A stretch of DNA of 64,000 bases from positions 3,435,001 through 3,499,000 of the forward strand of contig CP000699.1 of NCBI GenBank assembly GCA_000016765.1, in the 5' to 3' direction. The notes under the pieces are model-generated. The model had not been told where the DNA came from. It worked only from the letters and a program-made list of their open reading frames with translations, and made no database searches. Every line of letters starts with the position of its first letter. The stretch's first letter is position 1. A program made the position numbers and the translations under genes. Shown here in pieces: positions 18,473 to 27,359 of the stretch. The DNA is from Rhizorhabdus wittichii RW1 (GTDB lineage: Bacteria > Pseudomonadota > Alphaproteobacteria > Sphingomonadales > Sphingomonadaceae).

Positions 18473-20350
18473 TCAGACCCGATAGCCCATCCTCTCGGCC
18501 CACGGGGCGAGGGTCGGCAGGATGTCGGCCATCCGCGACCGATAGCGTTCCCAGCGGCCGATCGCGCGGTTGTAGATCGGCTCTGTGACCTGCGCGTAGC
18601 TGGCGGTGCGGATATGCTCGCGCCGGGCCGCGCTGCCGCGATTGTCGAGCACGGCGTCGTCCCAGGCGATGCCGAGGAAGTCGAGCAGCCGGCGCATCTC
18701 CCCTTCCAGATCCTCGATCATCGTCTCGTAGCGAATCCGGCAGACGTCGATCGGCAACAGCGCCTCGGCCCGCGTCCAGGCGGTCGCGGCCGCGTCGTAG
18801 AGCCTCGCGGCGCCCTCCAGCGAGGTGAAGCTCAGCATCGCGGGGTTGAGCTCGAAGCTCGACATGAACCCGCTCAGCACGCAATCGCACGGATGCCGTT
18901 CGACGAAGATCACCTTGGCGTCGGGGAACAGCCGGTGGATCATGGCCATCCGCGCCATATGCAGCGGGAATTTGTCGACGATCCGCTGCCCCGGCGCGGG
19001 CGGCGCGAGGCCGTCGAGCGTCTCGAAATAGGTGCGGCGCAGCGCATTGGCCTCGGCATCGGTCAGGCTGTCCAGCCGATCGGGATCGCCCATCGCGCGC
19101 TGCACCGTGCGGACGATGGGCAGTTCCTCGAGCACATGGAGCGAGGGGATGTTCATCAGCAGCGTGTCGAGCAGCGTCGTCCCCGAGCGCGGGAAGCCGA
19201 CCAGGAAGATCGGCGCGGGTGGGGCGGGATCGATCTCCACCTTGCTCCACGCGGCGATCCGGGCCGGCGTCAGCCGCTCGCCATTGCCGACGATCTCGTC
19301 GATGAAGGCGGGGCCGAGCGCCTCGGGATGCGCCTGGGCGCGGGCGGCGGCGTTCATCGCCGAAAAGGCCTCGAAGGCGAGGTCGGTGTCGCCGGTCCGG
19401 TCGGCGAGCTCGCCGATCAGCTGGTTGCGGCGGACCGGATTGATCGTCGCGGGAACCTGGCGGGCGACGGCGAGCGCCTCGGCATGGGCGCCCTGGCGGC
19501 GCAGCGCGGCGGCCTCGATGAAGCCGGCTCCCTCGGCCGCGCCGATGCCCTTCGTCCGGGCCGCGTCGGACAGCGCCGCCAGCGCGTCGACCTTGTTGAG
19601 GCTGTCGAGCTGCATGGCGAGGTCGAGCCAGGCGGGGGTGAAGCCCGGCGAGAGGTCGATCGCGGCGCGATAGGCCCGCTCGGCCGCGTCGAAAGCGCCG
19701 AGCGCGGCTTCGGCCAGGCCCAGTTCGGCGCGGATCTCGGCATTGTCGGGGATCGCGGCGGCGGCGGCGCGCAGCAGTTCGGCGCCGTCCTCGGGCCGCT
19801 GCAGCCCGGCGAGCAGCTTGGCGAGGTTGAGATAGGGCAGCGCGATGTCGGGGCGGAGCGCGATCGCCGTGCGCAGCGGCGCCTCGGCCCGCTCGCCATG
19901 GCCGGTCGCGGCGTAGAGGTTGCCGAGGTTGTTCCAGCTCTCGAAATCATCGGGCAGCGCCGCGACCACCGCCTCATAGTCGGCGACCGCGCGGTCGAGA
20001 TGGCCGCGCTGATGCTCGATATAGGCGGACAGGCGCAGCATCTTCGGATCGCGCTCGCCCCCTGCGCAGGCCTCGGCCGCCTCGTCGAGCGCGCCGGTCT
20101 CGATCAGGGCGCGGACCAGGTTGTTGCGGGTCGACTGGTCGCCGGGGGCGAGCTTCAGCGCCTCGCGCAGCCGGGCGATGCCGCCGGGCAGGTCGCCGGT
20201 CCGGCAGGCGAGCATGCCGGCGAGCGCCAGCAGCGGCTGATCGGCGGGCAGCGAGCGCAATATCTGCTCGGCCGCGGCGCGGGCGCCGGGCAGGTCGCCG
20301 ATCTTGATGCGGGCGAAGATCGGCGAAAGATGCGGCGGCGGCAGGGTCAT
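18473..20350 (-). CDS. TPR-repeat sulfotransferase
   Basis: A 625-aa protein with two parts. Residues 1 to about 340 are tetratricopeptide repeats (for example WNNLGNLYAATGHGERAEAP and YLNLAKLLAGLQRPEDGAEL). Residues from about 365 are a sulfotransferase domain: the PAPS 5'-phosphosulfate loop is FLVGFPRSGTTLLDTLL, and the 3'-phosphate site lies in FVERHPCDCVLSGFM. No signal peptide is seen. It is the last gene of an operon behind a 2OG-oxygenase-like gene (8-bp gap) and a beta-hydroxylase-like gene. The TPR part probably binds the protein or peptide acceptor. The acceptor is unknown. Confidence 0.88.
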   Translation of the reverse strand: MTLPPPHLSPIFARIKIGDLPGARAAAEQILRSLPADQPLLALAGMLACRTGDLPGGIARLREALKLAPGDQSTRNNLVRALIETGALDEAAEACAGGERDPKMLRLSAYIEHQRGHLDRAVADYEAVVAALPDDFESWNNLGNLYAATGHGERAEAPLRTAIALRPDIALPYLNLAKLLAGLQRPEDGAELLRAAAAAIPDNAEIRAELGLAEAALGAFDAAERAYRAAIDLSPGFTPAWLDLAMQLDSLNKVDALAALSDAARTKGIGAAEGAGFIEAAALRRQGAHAEALAVARQVPATINPVRRNQLIGELADRTGDTDLAFEAFSAMNAAARAQAHPEALGPAFIDEIVGNGERLTPARIAAWSKVEIDPAPPAPIFLVGFPRSGTTLLDTLLMNIPSLHVLEELPIVRTVQRAMGDPDRLDSLTDAEANALRRTYFETLDGLAPPAPGQRIVDKFPLHMARMAMIHRLFPDAKVIFVERHPCDCVLSGFMSSFELNPAMLSFTSLEGAARLYDAAATAWTRAEALLPIDVCRIRYETMIEDLEGEMRRLLDFLGIAWDDAVLDNRGSAARREHIRTASYAQVTEPIYNRAIGRWERYRSRMADILPTLAPWAERMGYRV

Positions 20351-20358
20351 GGGCTCTC

Positions 20359-21873
20359 TCAGCGAAGGGGAAGGGCGATGTCGAAGGCGACGGTCAGGCG
20401 CTCGCCGTCGCGGAACGGCCGGGTGCCGTGCCACATCGTCGACGGGAAGAGGACGAGGCGGCCGGGGCGCGGCTCGATCGTCCGGGTGGGTTCGATCGAA
20501 AGGCCGAGCTCGGCCTGGGGGCTGCCGAGGGTCAGCCAGCCGTCGGTCCCGCCGTCACGCACCGCGTCGGGCACGGTCAGGTAGAAGGCCGAGCTGATCA
20601 GCCCGGCGGGGTGGACGTGGTTGGCATGATGCCCCTCGCCGGTCAGCCGCACCGACCAGGAGCCCGCGAAGCGCGGTCGCGCCGGGCGGCCATAGGCGCG
20701 CAGCGGGTGGCGCGGATCGGGATCGGGGAGCTGGGCGATGTGGCTCGCCACCGCGTCGAGGACCGCGGCGCGCAGCGCGCGGATCTCGGGCTCGATCCGG
20801 CTGAACAGCGGCCCGTCGGTCTGGGTGCCGCCGCGCACCGACTGGTCGAGATGCTCGCCCCTGGCGCGGTGGAGCCCGCGCAGGACATGGGCGAGGCGGT
20901 CGAGATCGGGGAGACGATCGGCGAGGTCGATCACTCGGACGAAGGCGGGATCGTCCTCCAGCCAGGCGGCGCGCGGGTCGCCCGCCAGCCGCCAGGCGAT
21001 CGCGGCATAAGGCCACATCCCGCGCCGGTCGCCCTGCGGGCTCGCCCAGCGGTCGATGATCGGCAGCGCCGCGTCGATCCGCCGGGTGCGCAGCAGGTGG
21101 CGGACGTGGCGGACCGCGACCGACAGGTCGTCGGCGCGGGTCAGCAGCGCGAACAGCCGGTCGGCCTCGGCGACGGCGCCGGTCTCTGACAGGGCGATCG
21201 CCTCGTTCGCGGTGAAGGTGAGCTGCTCGCCGAGCGCCGCGCGGCCGCGCCGGACGGCGTCGAGCACCGCGCCATGGCGCCCGGCGTTGACCAGTGCCGT
21301 GAGCAGGATGCGCCACAGGGTGAGGTCGCCCGGATGGGCGGCGATGGTGCGCTCGACCAGTTCGGTCGCGCGGTCGCGGTCGCCCATCATCCAGCGGAGC
21401 TGGATCAGCCGGTCATGGCCGGGATACCAGCCGGGATGCTGCGCGAGCAGCGCCTCGATCTCGGCCATCGCGCGGGGCGCGTCGCCGGCCGCGACCCGCG
21501 CGGCGGCGCGGCCCAGCAGCAGGTCGCCATTGGCCGGCGCCAGTGCGATCGCCGCATCGAACAGGCCGACCGCGTCGAGCCCGGCCTCCAGCGCGACCTG
21601 GGCGCGGCCCTGGGCGATGCTGGCGTCGGAGGGGGCCGCCTTCGCCGCTGCGTTGAACGCCGGCAGCGCCTTGTCATGCTCGCCGATCGCGCGGTGGAGC
21701 AGGCCGGTCCATTGCCACAGCCGGCCGTTGTCGCGGTGCCGCTCGGCGGCGGCGGTGACGAGCGGCAGCGCCGCCTCCTCGGCCTCGGCGTCGAGCGCGG
21801 CGGAGGCGAGCTCCCCGGCCGCCGCCGTGTCGGACGGGCGCAGCGTCAGCCGCGCTACCAGGTCGTCGATCAT
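20359..21873 (-). CDS. TPR protein with C-terminal 2OG-Fe(II) oxygenase-like domain
   Basis: A 504-aa protein. The first 300 residues are tetratricopeptide-like helices (LWQWTGLLHRAIGEHDKALP, DLLLGRAAARVAAGDAPRAM). The last 200 look like the putative 2OG-Fe(II) oxygenase family: an HANHVHPAGLISSAFYLTVP segment with the first iron ligands, then PRPGRLVLFPSTMWHGTRPF with the distal histidine and a basic residue for 2-oxoglutarate. It starts two bases after the stop of the upstream hydroxylase-like gene and ends 8 bases before the sulfotransferase gene, so the three are one transcript. The substrate is unknown. Confidence 0.82.
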   Translation of the reverse strand: MIDDLVARLTLRPSDTAAAGELASAALDAEAEEAALPLVTAAAERHRDNGRLWQWTGLLHRAIGEHDKALPAFNAAAKAAPSDASIAQGRAQVALEAGLDAVGLFDAAIALAPANGDLLLGRAAARVAAGDAPRAMAEIEALLAQHPGWYPGHDRLIQLRWMMGDRDRATELVERTIAAHPGDLTLWRILLTALVNAGRHGAVLDAVRRGRAALGEQLTFTANEAIALSETGAVAEADRLFALLTRADDLSVAVRHVRHLLRTRRIDAALPIIDRWASPQGDRRGMWPYAAIAWRLAGDPRAAWLEDDPAFVRVIDLADRLPDLDRLAHVLRGLHRARGEHLDQSVRGGTQTDGPLFSRIEPEIRALRAAVLDAVASHIAQLPDPDPRHPLRAYGRPARPRFAGSWSVRLTGEGHHANHVHPAGLISSAFYLTVPDAVRDGGTDGWLTLGSPQAELGLSIEPTRTIEPRPGRLVLFPSTMWHGTRPFRDGERLTVAFDIALPLR

Positions 21874-21875
21874 CG

Positions 21876-23042
21876 TCACAATCCCTGCGCCACCACGCCG
21901 CTTTCGGCTTCGAGCAGCGCGGTCACCGCCGCGCGTTCGGTCATGCTCAATCCCGGATGCCAGACGTCGATGATCAGGATGACGCGCAACGCATCGCTGG
22001 GGTTGGTCGCCGCATGCTCGATCGTGTCGTCGAATATCCAGGCCTCGCCGCGCTTCCACGGCCGCGTCTCCGCGCCGACCCGGAAGCGGCAGCCGTCGGG
22101 AACGATCAGCGGCAGGTGGCAGACGAGCCGGGTGTTGGCGACGCCGTGGTGCGGCGGGATGCTGGTGCCGGGCGCGAGCAGCGAGAACATCGCATTGGGC
22201 GAGCAGCCGCCGATGTCGGGCTGGGGGAAGCCGGCGATCAGCGCCATCGTGTGCGGGCAATGGCGCGCGTTCGCCTCGATCCGGCGGCCATATTGCCACA
22301 GATGGATCGCGGTCCAGTCGCGGCTGTGGTTGAGCGCCTTCCACTGGGCGAGCGGGGCGCCGTCGGGATATTGGATATAGGGGACCAACTCGGTCCGCTC
22401 GGCGGCGGCGACCGCCTCGAACTCGGCCTGGATGACGTCGGTCGCGGCTTCCAGCTCGGCGAGCCAGGGGAACAGGCTGCGATCGTGGAACTCGCGTTCG
22501 ACGAGGCCGGGGAAATGGAAATGGGTCGGCTCGGCATGCCAGACGCGGGTACGGCGCAGCGCGTTGCTGCGGAAGCGCGCGATGCGGGCCGCCTCCTCGC
22601 CGTCGGCCCGCGTTTCGGCGGCGCCCATCGCGGCGGCGAGCCTCGCCTCCTTCGCGGCGAGCCACTGGTCGCGGACCGCCTCGCCGCGCTGCACGGCAGC
22701 GGCGAGCTGGGGATTGGCGATCGACGCCGGCTTGCGGGCGAGCGCCTGGGCATAGGCCTCGCCGGCATCGTCCTGGCCGAGCTGCTCCTTGAGCCCGGCG
22801 CGCAGCATCAGCGCCATGAAGTCGAGCGGCGAGACGGCGAGCGCCGCGCCGACCGCGTCGAGCGCGGCGGCGGGATTGCGCGCCGCGCGGTGGAGCGCCG
22901 CGCGCTTGAGGTGGAGGTCGAAGCTGTCCGGCTCGATCGCGGCCGCCCGGTCGAGCAGCGCCAGCGCCTCGCCCAGCGCGCCGCGCGCGGCGGCCGCGTC
23001 GGCGGACCGCTGCAGCTCGGCGGACGGGGAGGAGGAAGCCAT
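21876..23042 (-). CDS. TPR protein with aspartyl/asparaginyl beta-hydroxylase domain
   Basis: A 388-aa protein. Residues 1 to about 120 form TPR helices (EALALLDRAAAIEPDSFDLH). The C-terminal half is an Asp/Asn beta-hydroxylase-type double-stranded beta-helix. IPPHHGVANTRLVCHLPLIV supplies the first iron histidine and the 2OG-binding region, and WKRGEAWIFDDTIEHAATN supplies the second histidine with the typical FDD..EH signature. The family hydroxylates Asp or Asn side chains in proteins. It is the first of three TPR enzymes, 242 bp behind a TonB receptor gene, with a REP pair in the gap. Confidence 0.88.
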   Translation of the reverse strand: MASSSPSAELQRSADAAAARGALGEALALLDRAAAIEPDSFDLHLKRAALHRAARNPAAALDAVGAALAVSPLDFMALMLRAGLKEQLGQDDAGEAYAQALARKPASIANPQLAAAVQRGEAVRDQWLAAKEARLAAAMGAAETRADGEEAARIARFRSNALRRTRVWHAEPTHFHFPGLVEREFHDRSLFPWLAELEAATDVIQAEFEAVAAAERTELVPYIQYPDGAPLAQWKALNHSRDWTAIHLWQYGRRIEANARHCPHTMALIAGFPQPDIGGCSPNAMFSLLAPGTSIPPHHGVANTRLVCHLPLIVPDGCRFRVGAETRPWKRGEAWIFDDTIEHAATNPSDALRVILIIDVWHPGLSMTERAAVTALLEAESGVVAQGL

Positions 23043-23097
23043 GCAATACCTCAGAATATTTTCGGCTTCGATGGAAGCTCGTCGAGCGCTCCCTCTT

Positions 23098-23190
23098 CGT
23101 CATTCCCGCGAAAGCGGGAATCCACGGTCACGGAGCATTCCATCTCTTGCGGGCCGCCGTCCATGGATTCCCGCTTTCGCGGGAATGACG
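23098..23190. repeat. REP pair (A type)
   Basis: 93-bp element, CGTCATTCCCGCGAAAGCGG at the left and its inverted partner ending at 23190. It sits between the TonB receptor gene and the hydroxylase gene, so it could act as a processing or stabilising structure in a shared transcript. Confidence 0.88.
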
Positions 23191-23284
23191 GGATTGGAGA
23201 TGGACGAAAGGAGGGATCGATGTCCACCAAAAGAAAGAGGCGGCGGGGTTGCCCCCACCGCCTCCTCTGGCGTCAGCCCAACGA

Positions 23285-26200
23285 TTAGAAGTTGAGCGTG
23301 ATGCCGGCGTAGATGTAGCGACCCATCGAGTCGTACACGTTCGGGAAGGTGTTGCCCGAACAGAACACCGCGGTGCAGGCGTTGATGACCGACGACGTGC
23401 CGTTCGCGCCGATGATCGGCGGATCGTTGTCGAGCAGGTTCTGGACGCCCAGACGGAAGGTGTAGGAGTCGTTCAGGTTGAAGGTCGCGGCGAGATCGAA
23501 ATAGCTCTCGGCCTTGATCTTCTGGTTGAACGGCGACGAAGCGCCGGCCAGCGTGGTGTTCGAGCTGGTCCGGTCGAGCTTGACGTTGCCGAAGTAACGC
23601 CATGCGAGCGACAGGCCGAAGCCGTTCTCCATGTTGTAGGTCACGCGGGCCTTGTGGCGCCACTTGGGAGCCGGCGTGCCGCAGACCAGGCCGTAGTAAC
23701 CGGCGCAGTCATAGGCCGCGACGCCCGGGATGCCGGTATCGGTCTTGAACTTGTCAAGATAGGTACCCTGCAGGTTGAACGACAGCGAGTTCGCGCCGAG
23801 GCGGGTCGAGTAGTTGACGCCGACGTCGACACCGCGCGTCTTGACGCTGCCGATGTTCCGGTTGAGGTCCTCGATATAGCCGTTGGCCGAACGCCACAGC
23901 GAGCCGGTGGCATCGCGATGGATCAGCGAGCAGAAGGTCGGATCCCCGGTGTTGATGCACTGCTGGATCGACACGTCCTGGCCATAGGTGCCGATGTTGT
24001 TGGTCACCTTGATGTCGTAGCCGTCGATCGTCGCGCTGAAGCCGCGGAGGAAGGTCGGCTGGAAGACCAGGCCGATCGTCTTCGTGGTCGACTTCTCCGG
24101 CTTCAGGTTCGGGTTGCCGCCGATCAGGCCGTTGAACTGGCCCGCCGGGTTGCCCGCGACCGGATAGTTGCCCACCGGCAGGCCGGTGAGGGCGCACTCG
24201 GCCGCCGTGGCCGAACCGTCGGCGCAGGGATCGCTGTTGCCGTTGAGGGCGACGCGAACCGGTGCGAACAGGTCCTGGACGTTCGGCGCGCGGACCGCGC
24301 GATTATAGCTGGCGCGGAACTTCAGGTCCGAAACCGGCTGGAACGTCAGGGCGAGCTTGTACGTGTCGGTGTTGATGCCGGTGTTGTAGTGCGAATAGCG
24401 GTAGCCGCCTTCGATCGACAGGTCCTTGATGAAGCCGTCCTGGACGATCGGCAGCTGGAACTCGCCGAACACTTCCTTGACGTCGAACGAACCCTTGACC
24501 GGGAGCGTCGCCGCGCCCTGGCCGGTGAGATCGCCGGTCTGGAACGCCACGTCGGTCTTCAGCTCGAGCGATTCCTTGCGGTACTCGACGCCGACGTTGA
24601 TGCCGAGGCCCTGGTCCGCCCACGGGGTCTTCAGGCCATATTCGCCGAGCGTACCGGTGATGTTGGCGTTGAACACCCGCTCCTGCGTGTTGCCACGCTG
24701 GAAGCCCGGGGTCTGGACATAGCCCAGCGCGTCCTGGGTCACGCCGCCGAGCGAGAACATGTCGTACGGACGGCAGTTGGTGTCGGCGCCGGTCACGAAC
24801 ACGCGGCAGGCCGGCAGGCCGGTGCGCGGGTCGATGATGACGTCGATCGCGTTGTTCAGGCGCGACGCCGAGAACTCGTTCAGATAGGTCTCGGAGAAGT
24901 TGGTGCGGCCGAACACATAGGAGGTGTCGTACGACCAGGCCGGGCTGATCTCGCCGCGCATGCCGCCGACGATGCGGAAGCTGGTGTGCTGGAGATCGTC
25001 CTGACGCGGACCGCCTTCGACGTTGCGGCGCAGCGCCTGGAGGAAGCCGCGGTTGTACGGGTTGCCGGTGACCGGATCATAGAAGGTCAGCGGGGTGTTC
25101 GGATACATCGGATCGCTGCCGTCGTCGACCAGCGGGAAGCCGGTCTCGGTCAGGCGGGTCACCAGATTGTCGCGGGCGCAGGCGATCGCGAGCTGCTGCG
25201 GCGAGAGCAGCGGGTTGTCGCAGTTGACGCTCAGCGTGTTGCCGAAGTTGCCCGATTCCGCGATCTGGGCGACCGTGCGGTCGTCCATGAACATCGCTTC
25301 CATGTACGGATGGAAGGCCGGGCTGATCTCATAGTCGGCGAAGACGCCGGCGGTGTAGCGCTCGTCCGGACGCTGGAAATAGTTCAGCGGCGCGAAGTTG
25401 TACGGCGTGAAGCCCGGCTGGAAGGTGCGGTTCGCACCGATCTGGTAGGTGTTCGACGCCCAGTCGAAGAAGGTGCCGTTCGGCGAGGTGGCCGAACCGC
25501 CGCAGCTCACGGCGCCCGCGGCGTTGACCTGCGAGGCGCACGACGAATAGTCGTACTTGTTCTGCGTGACGGCCTTCAGCTTGCGGTAGCCGGCATAGGC
25601 CATGAAGTGGCCCTGGTCGTCGTCGCCGAACTTGCCGCCGAAGGCGACCGTGACGTCGACGGTGCCGCCGTTGACGGTGTTGCCCTTAGGGAAGGGGAAG
25701 CCGCGCGCGGCGTGGGCAGCCTCGAGGGTGCTGTTGCTGTTGCTGTGCTGATAGAGGCTGTACTGGCCGTCGATCTTGAACCCTTCGAAGTCGGTGTCCA
25801 TGATGAAGTTGACGACGCCGGCGACCGCGTCCGAACCATAGGTCGACGAGGCGCCGCCGGTCAGCACTTCGACGTTCTTGACGAGCGCGGCCGGGATGAA
25901 GTTGAGGTCGGCGGCCGACGAGGTCGGGTCGCCCGGCATCAGGCGGCGGCCGTTGATCAGGACGAGCGTGCGCTCCGGCCCGAGGTTGCGCAGGTTGACG
26001 GTGGCGGTACCGGTCGCGCCATTGGCGAGGTTGCCGCCCTGGTCGCCGAACACCTGCGGCAGGCTGTTGAGGAGATCCTCGGTGCGGGTCGTGCCCTGCA
26101 GCTTGATCTCCTGGCTGCCGACGACGGTGACGGGCGCGGCGCTGGTCAGGTTCGGCTGCGGAATGCGCGAGCCGGTGACGATGATGACCTGGCCCTCTTC

Positions 26201-26317
26201 CTCGGCGGCGGGGGCTCCCTGCGCGAACGCGGGCGCGCTCGCGAAGGCAGCGATGCTGAGCGCGACGGCGCTACAGCCCAGCCCGAAGCGGCTGACCTTG
26301 TTGAAATTATTGATCAC
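23285..26317 (-). CDS. TonB-dependent outer membrane receptor
   Basis: A 1010-aa receptor. GTG 26317 begins a signal peptide (FGLGCSAVALSIAAFASAPA, cleavage after AFAQ). A TonB-box-like stretch GQVIIVTGSRI follows, then the plug domain (APVTVVGSQEIKLQGTTRTE, VNLRNLGPERTLVLINGRR, VEVLTGGASSTYGSDAVAGV). The remainder is a 22-strand barrel ending in the aromatic GITLNF needed for outer membrane insertion. The subclass is the large Caulobacter/sphingomonad type used for oligosaccharides, peptides or other bulky ligands. The ligand is unknown. The TPR modification genes downstream are probably co-expressed. Confidence 0.93.
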   Translation of the reverse strand: MINNFNKVSRFGLGCSAVALSIAAFASAPAFAQGAPAAEEEGQVIIVTGSRIPQPNLTSAAPVTVVGSQEIKLQGTTRTEDLLNSLPQVFGDQGGNLANGATGTATVNLRNLGPERTLVLINGRRLMPGDPTSSAADLNFIPAALVKNVEVLTGGASSTYGSDAVAGVVNFIMDTDFEGFKIDGQYSLYQHSNSNSTLEAAHAARGFPFPKGNTVNGGTVDVTVAFGGKFGDDDQGHFMAYAGYRKLKAVTQNKYDYSSCASQVNAAGAVSCGGSATSPNGTFFDWASNTYQIGANRTFQPGFTPYNFAPLNYFQRPDERYTAGVFADYEISPAFHPYMEAMFMDDRTVAQIAESGNFGNTLSVNCDNPLLSPQQLAIACARDNLVTRLTETGFPLVDDGSDPMYPNTPLTFYDPVTGNPYNRGFLQALRRNVEGGPRQDDLQHTSFRIVGGMRGEISPAWSYDTSYVFGRTNFSETYLNEFSASRLNNAIDVIIDPRTGLPACRVFVTGADTNCRPYDMFSLGGVTQDALGYVQTPGFQRGNTQERVFNANITGTLGEYGLKTPWADQGLGINVGVEYRKESLELKTDVAFQTGDLTGQGAATLPVKGSFDVKEVFGEFQLPIVQDGFIKDLSIEGGYRYSHYNTGINTDTYKLALTFQPVSDLKFRASYNRAVRAPNVQDLFAPVRVALNGNSDPCADGSATAAECALTGLPVGNYPVAGNPAGQFNGLIGGNPNLKPEKSTTKTIGLVFQPTFLRGFSATIDGYDIKVTNNIGTYGQDVSIQQCINTGDPTFCSLIHRDATGSLWRSANGYIEDLNRNIGSVKTRGVDVGVNYSTRLGANSLSFNLQGTYLDKFKTDTGIPGVAAYDCAGYYGLVCGTPAPKWRHKARVTYNMENGFGLSLAWRYFGNVKLDRTSSNTTLAGASSPFNQKIKAESYFDLAATFNLNDSYTFRLGVQNLLDNDPPIIGANGTSSVINACTAVFCSGNTFPNVYDSMGRYIYAGITLNF

Positions 26318-26552
26318 TTTCCAGTCCCTTTTCTGGAGTGAGCGGGGCCGATGTCGCGTCCCACGCTCAACCTTCCTGGAGGGATGAGGGCGCTGGCACA
26401 CCGTCATCCGCCCATGAAGGCATGGTGCAGATGTGCAAGAAATGCGATCAGGCTGTAAAGCGCAGGTTCATCGGCGGGACACGTTGCGGCGGTGTTGTCG
26501 TATTTATGCAACAGTCGCGAAATCTCGTTGCTTTGTTACCGCTGACGATGGT

Positions 26553-26558
26553 TATAAT
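26553..26558 (+). promoter_or_regulatory. Candidate -10 box (TATAAT) for the secreted protein gene
   Basis: A perfect TATAAT 24 bases before the ATG, in an AT-rich divergent intergenic region. The -35 is less clear (TTGCTT or TTGTTA upstream at imperfect spacing). AGGAGA follows at 26570, giving a leader of only about 17 bases. Confidence 0.45.
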
Positions 26559-26581
26559 GTTTCAAGATCAGGAGAATAGCG

Positions 26582-27118
26582 ATGGTTGGGGCGCTCAGGC
26601 ACATGGTCATTCTCGCGGCGGCCCTGGCCGTCGCGGCGCCCGCGTCGGCGGAAAAGACGCATGAGCGGCCCGAACTGTTCCGCAACCTCCTGAACTGCCG
26701 CGCCATCGCCGACAACGCGGCCCGGCTCGCCTGCTACGACCAGTCGGCCGGCGCGCTGGAGCAGGCGGAGGCGAAGAAGGACCTGGTGGTCGTCGATCGC
26801 AAGGAGATCCGCGAGACCAGGAAGTCGCTGTTCGGGTTCACCCTGCCCAAGATCGGCCTGTTCGGCGGCGGCGACAAGGATGACGGCGACGACAAGGACG
26901 CGGTCACCGAGCTGCAGAGCAGCGTCCAGGCCGCGCGCATGATCAGCGGCGGCAACTGGTCGCTCAGCCTGGCCGACGGCGGCACCTGGGAGACGATGAG
27001 CGCGCTCGGCGACGCGCCGCGCTCCGGCGACAAGGTGCGGATCAAGAAGGCGAGCCTCGGCAGCTATCTGGGCCAGGTCGGGATCAATCGCGGCGTGCGC
27101 TTCCGGCGGGTGGAATAG
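26582..27118 (+). CDS. Secreted protein of unknown function
   Basis: A 178-aa protein with a signal peptide (VILAAALAVAAPASA, cleavage before EKTHE). The mature N-terminus has CRAIADNAARLACYDQSAGA, a pattern of two cysteines and RLACYD seen in many small alphaproteobacterial secreted proteins and in VasI-type proteins. A charged Asp/Lys-rich stretch (GGGDKDDGDDKD) follows, then a small beta domain (WSLSLADGGTWETM ... VRIKKASLGSYL). I do not assign a function. It converges with the M23 gene; a long inverted repeat lies between them. Confidence 0.75.
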   Translation: MVGALRHMVILAAALAVAAPASAEKTHERPELFRNLLNCRAIADNAARLACYDQSAGALEQAEAKKDLVVVDRKEIRETRKSLFGFTLPKIGLFGGGDKDDGDDKDAVTELQSSVQAARMISGGNWSLSLADGGTWETMSALGDAPRSGDKVRIKKASLGSYLGQVGINRGVRFRRVE

Positions 27119-27131
27119 TAGGAGGTTTTTT

Positions 27132-27359
27132 TGTTTGGCCTCAGGCGCCGGCGGTCGCATCCGCGACCTTGGCTATCCTCGCATAAGCTCGGGCGCGCGT
27201 TCGCGCTTGCGGAGCCTTGGCAGGCTCCGACGATCAGCTCTGCGTCGGGATGCGCGAGCATCCCGCAAGGCCGAATGGCCGCCCGAGCTTATGCGAGGAA
27301 AGCCAAGCCGGGCGGAGGCCCGGCGCCTGAGGGCCGCCCGCGAAAGCGGGCCAAACAAA
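27132..27359. repeat. Long imperfect inverted repeat (about 228 bp) between convergent genes
   Basis: The outer ends are GTTTGGCC (27132) and GGCCAAAC (to 27357). Inner matching blocks are TCAGGCGCCGG / CCGGCGCCTGA and CTCGCATAAGCTCGGGCG / CGCCCGAGCTTATGCGAG. Each arm also holds local hairpins such as GGTCGCATCCGCGACC, GGAGCC/GGCTCC and CGGGATGCGCGAGCATCCCG. Reading frames that cross it on either strand have no recognisable protein character. It occupies the whole gap between two convergent stop codons and ends at the M23 stop. It may act as a two-way transcription end or be a separate repeat family. Confidence 0.8.

Noticed and set aside
20359..23103. A single 914-codon fusion of hydroxylase and oxygenase
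   Set aside because: The first half of that frame is out of frame with the real hydroxylase gene; two genes with a stop and a new start at 21873-21878 explain the region.
23249..26341. 1030-codon open frame on the plus strand opposite the TonB receptor
   Set aside because: Antisense shadow; the minus-strand product has signal peptide, plug and barrel features, the plus-strand one only Arg/Asp/Gly-rich sequence.
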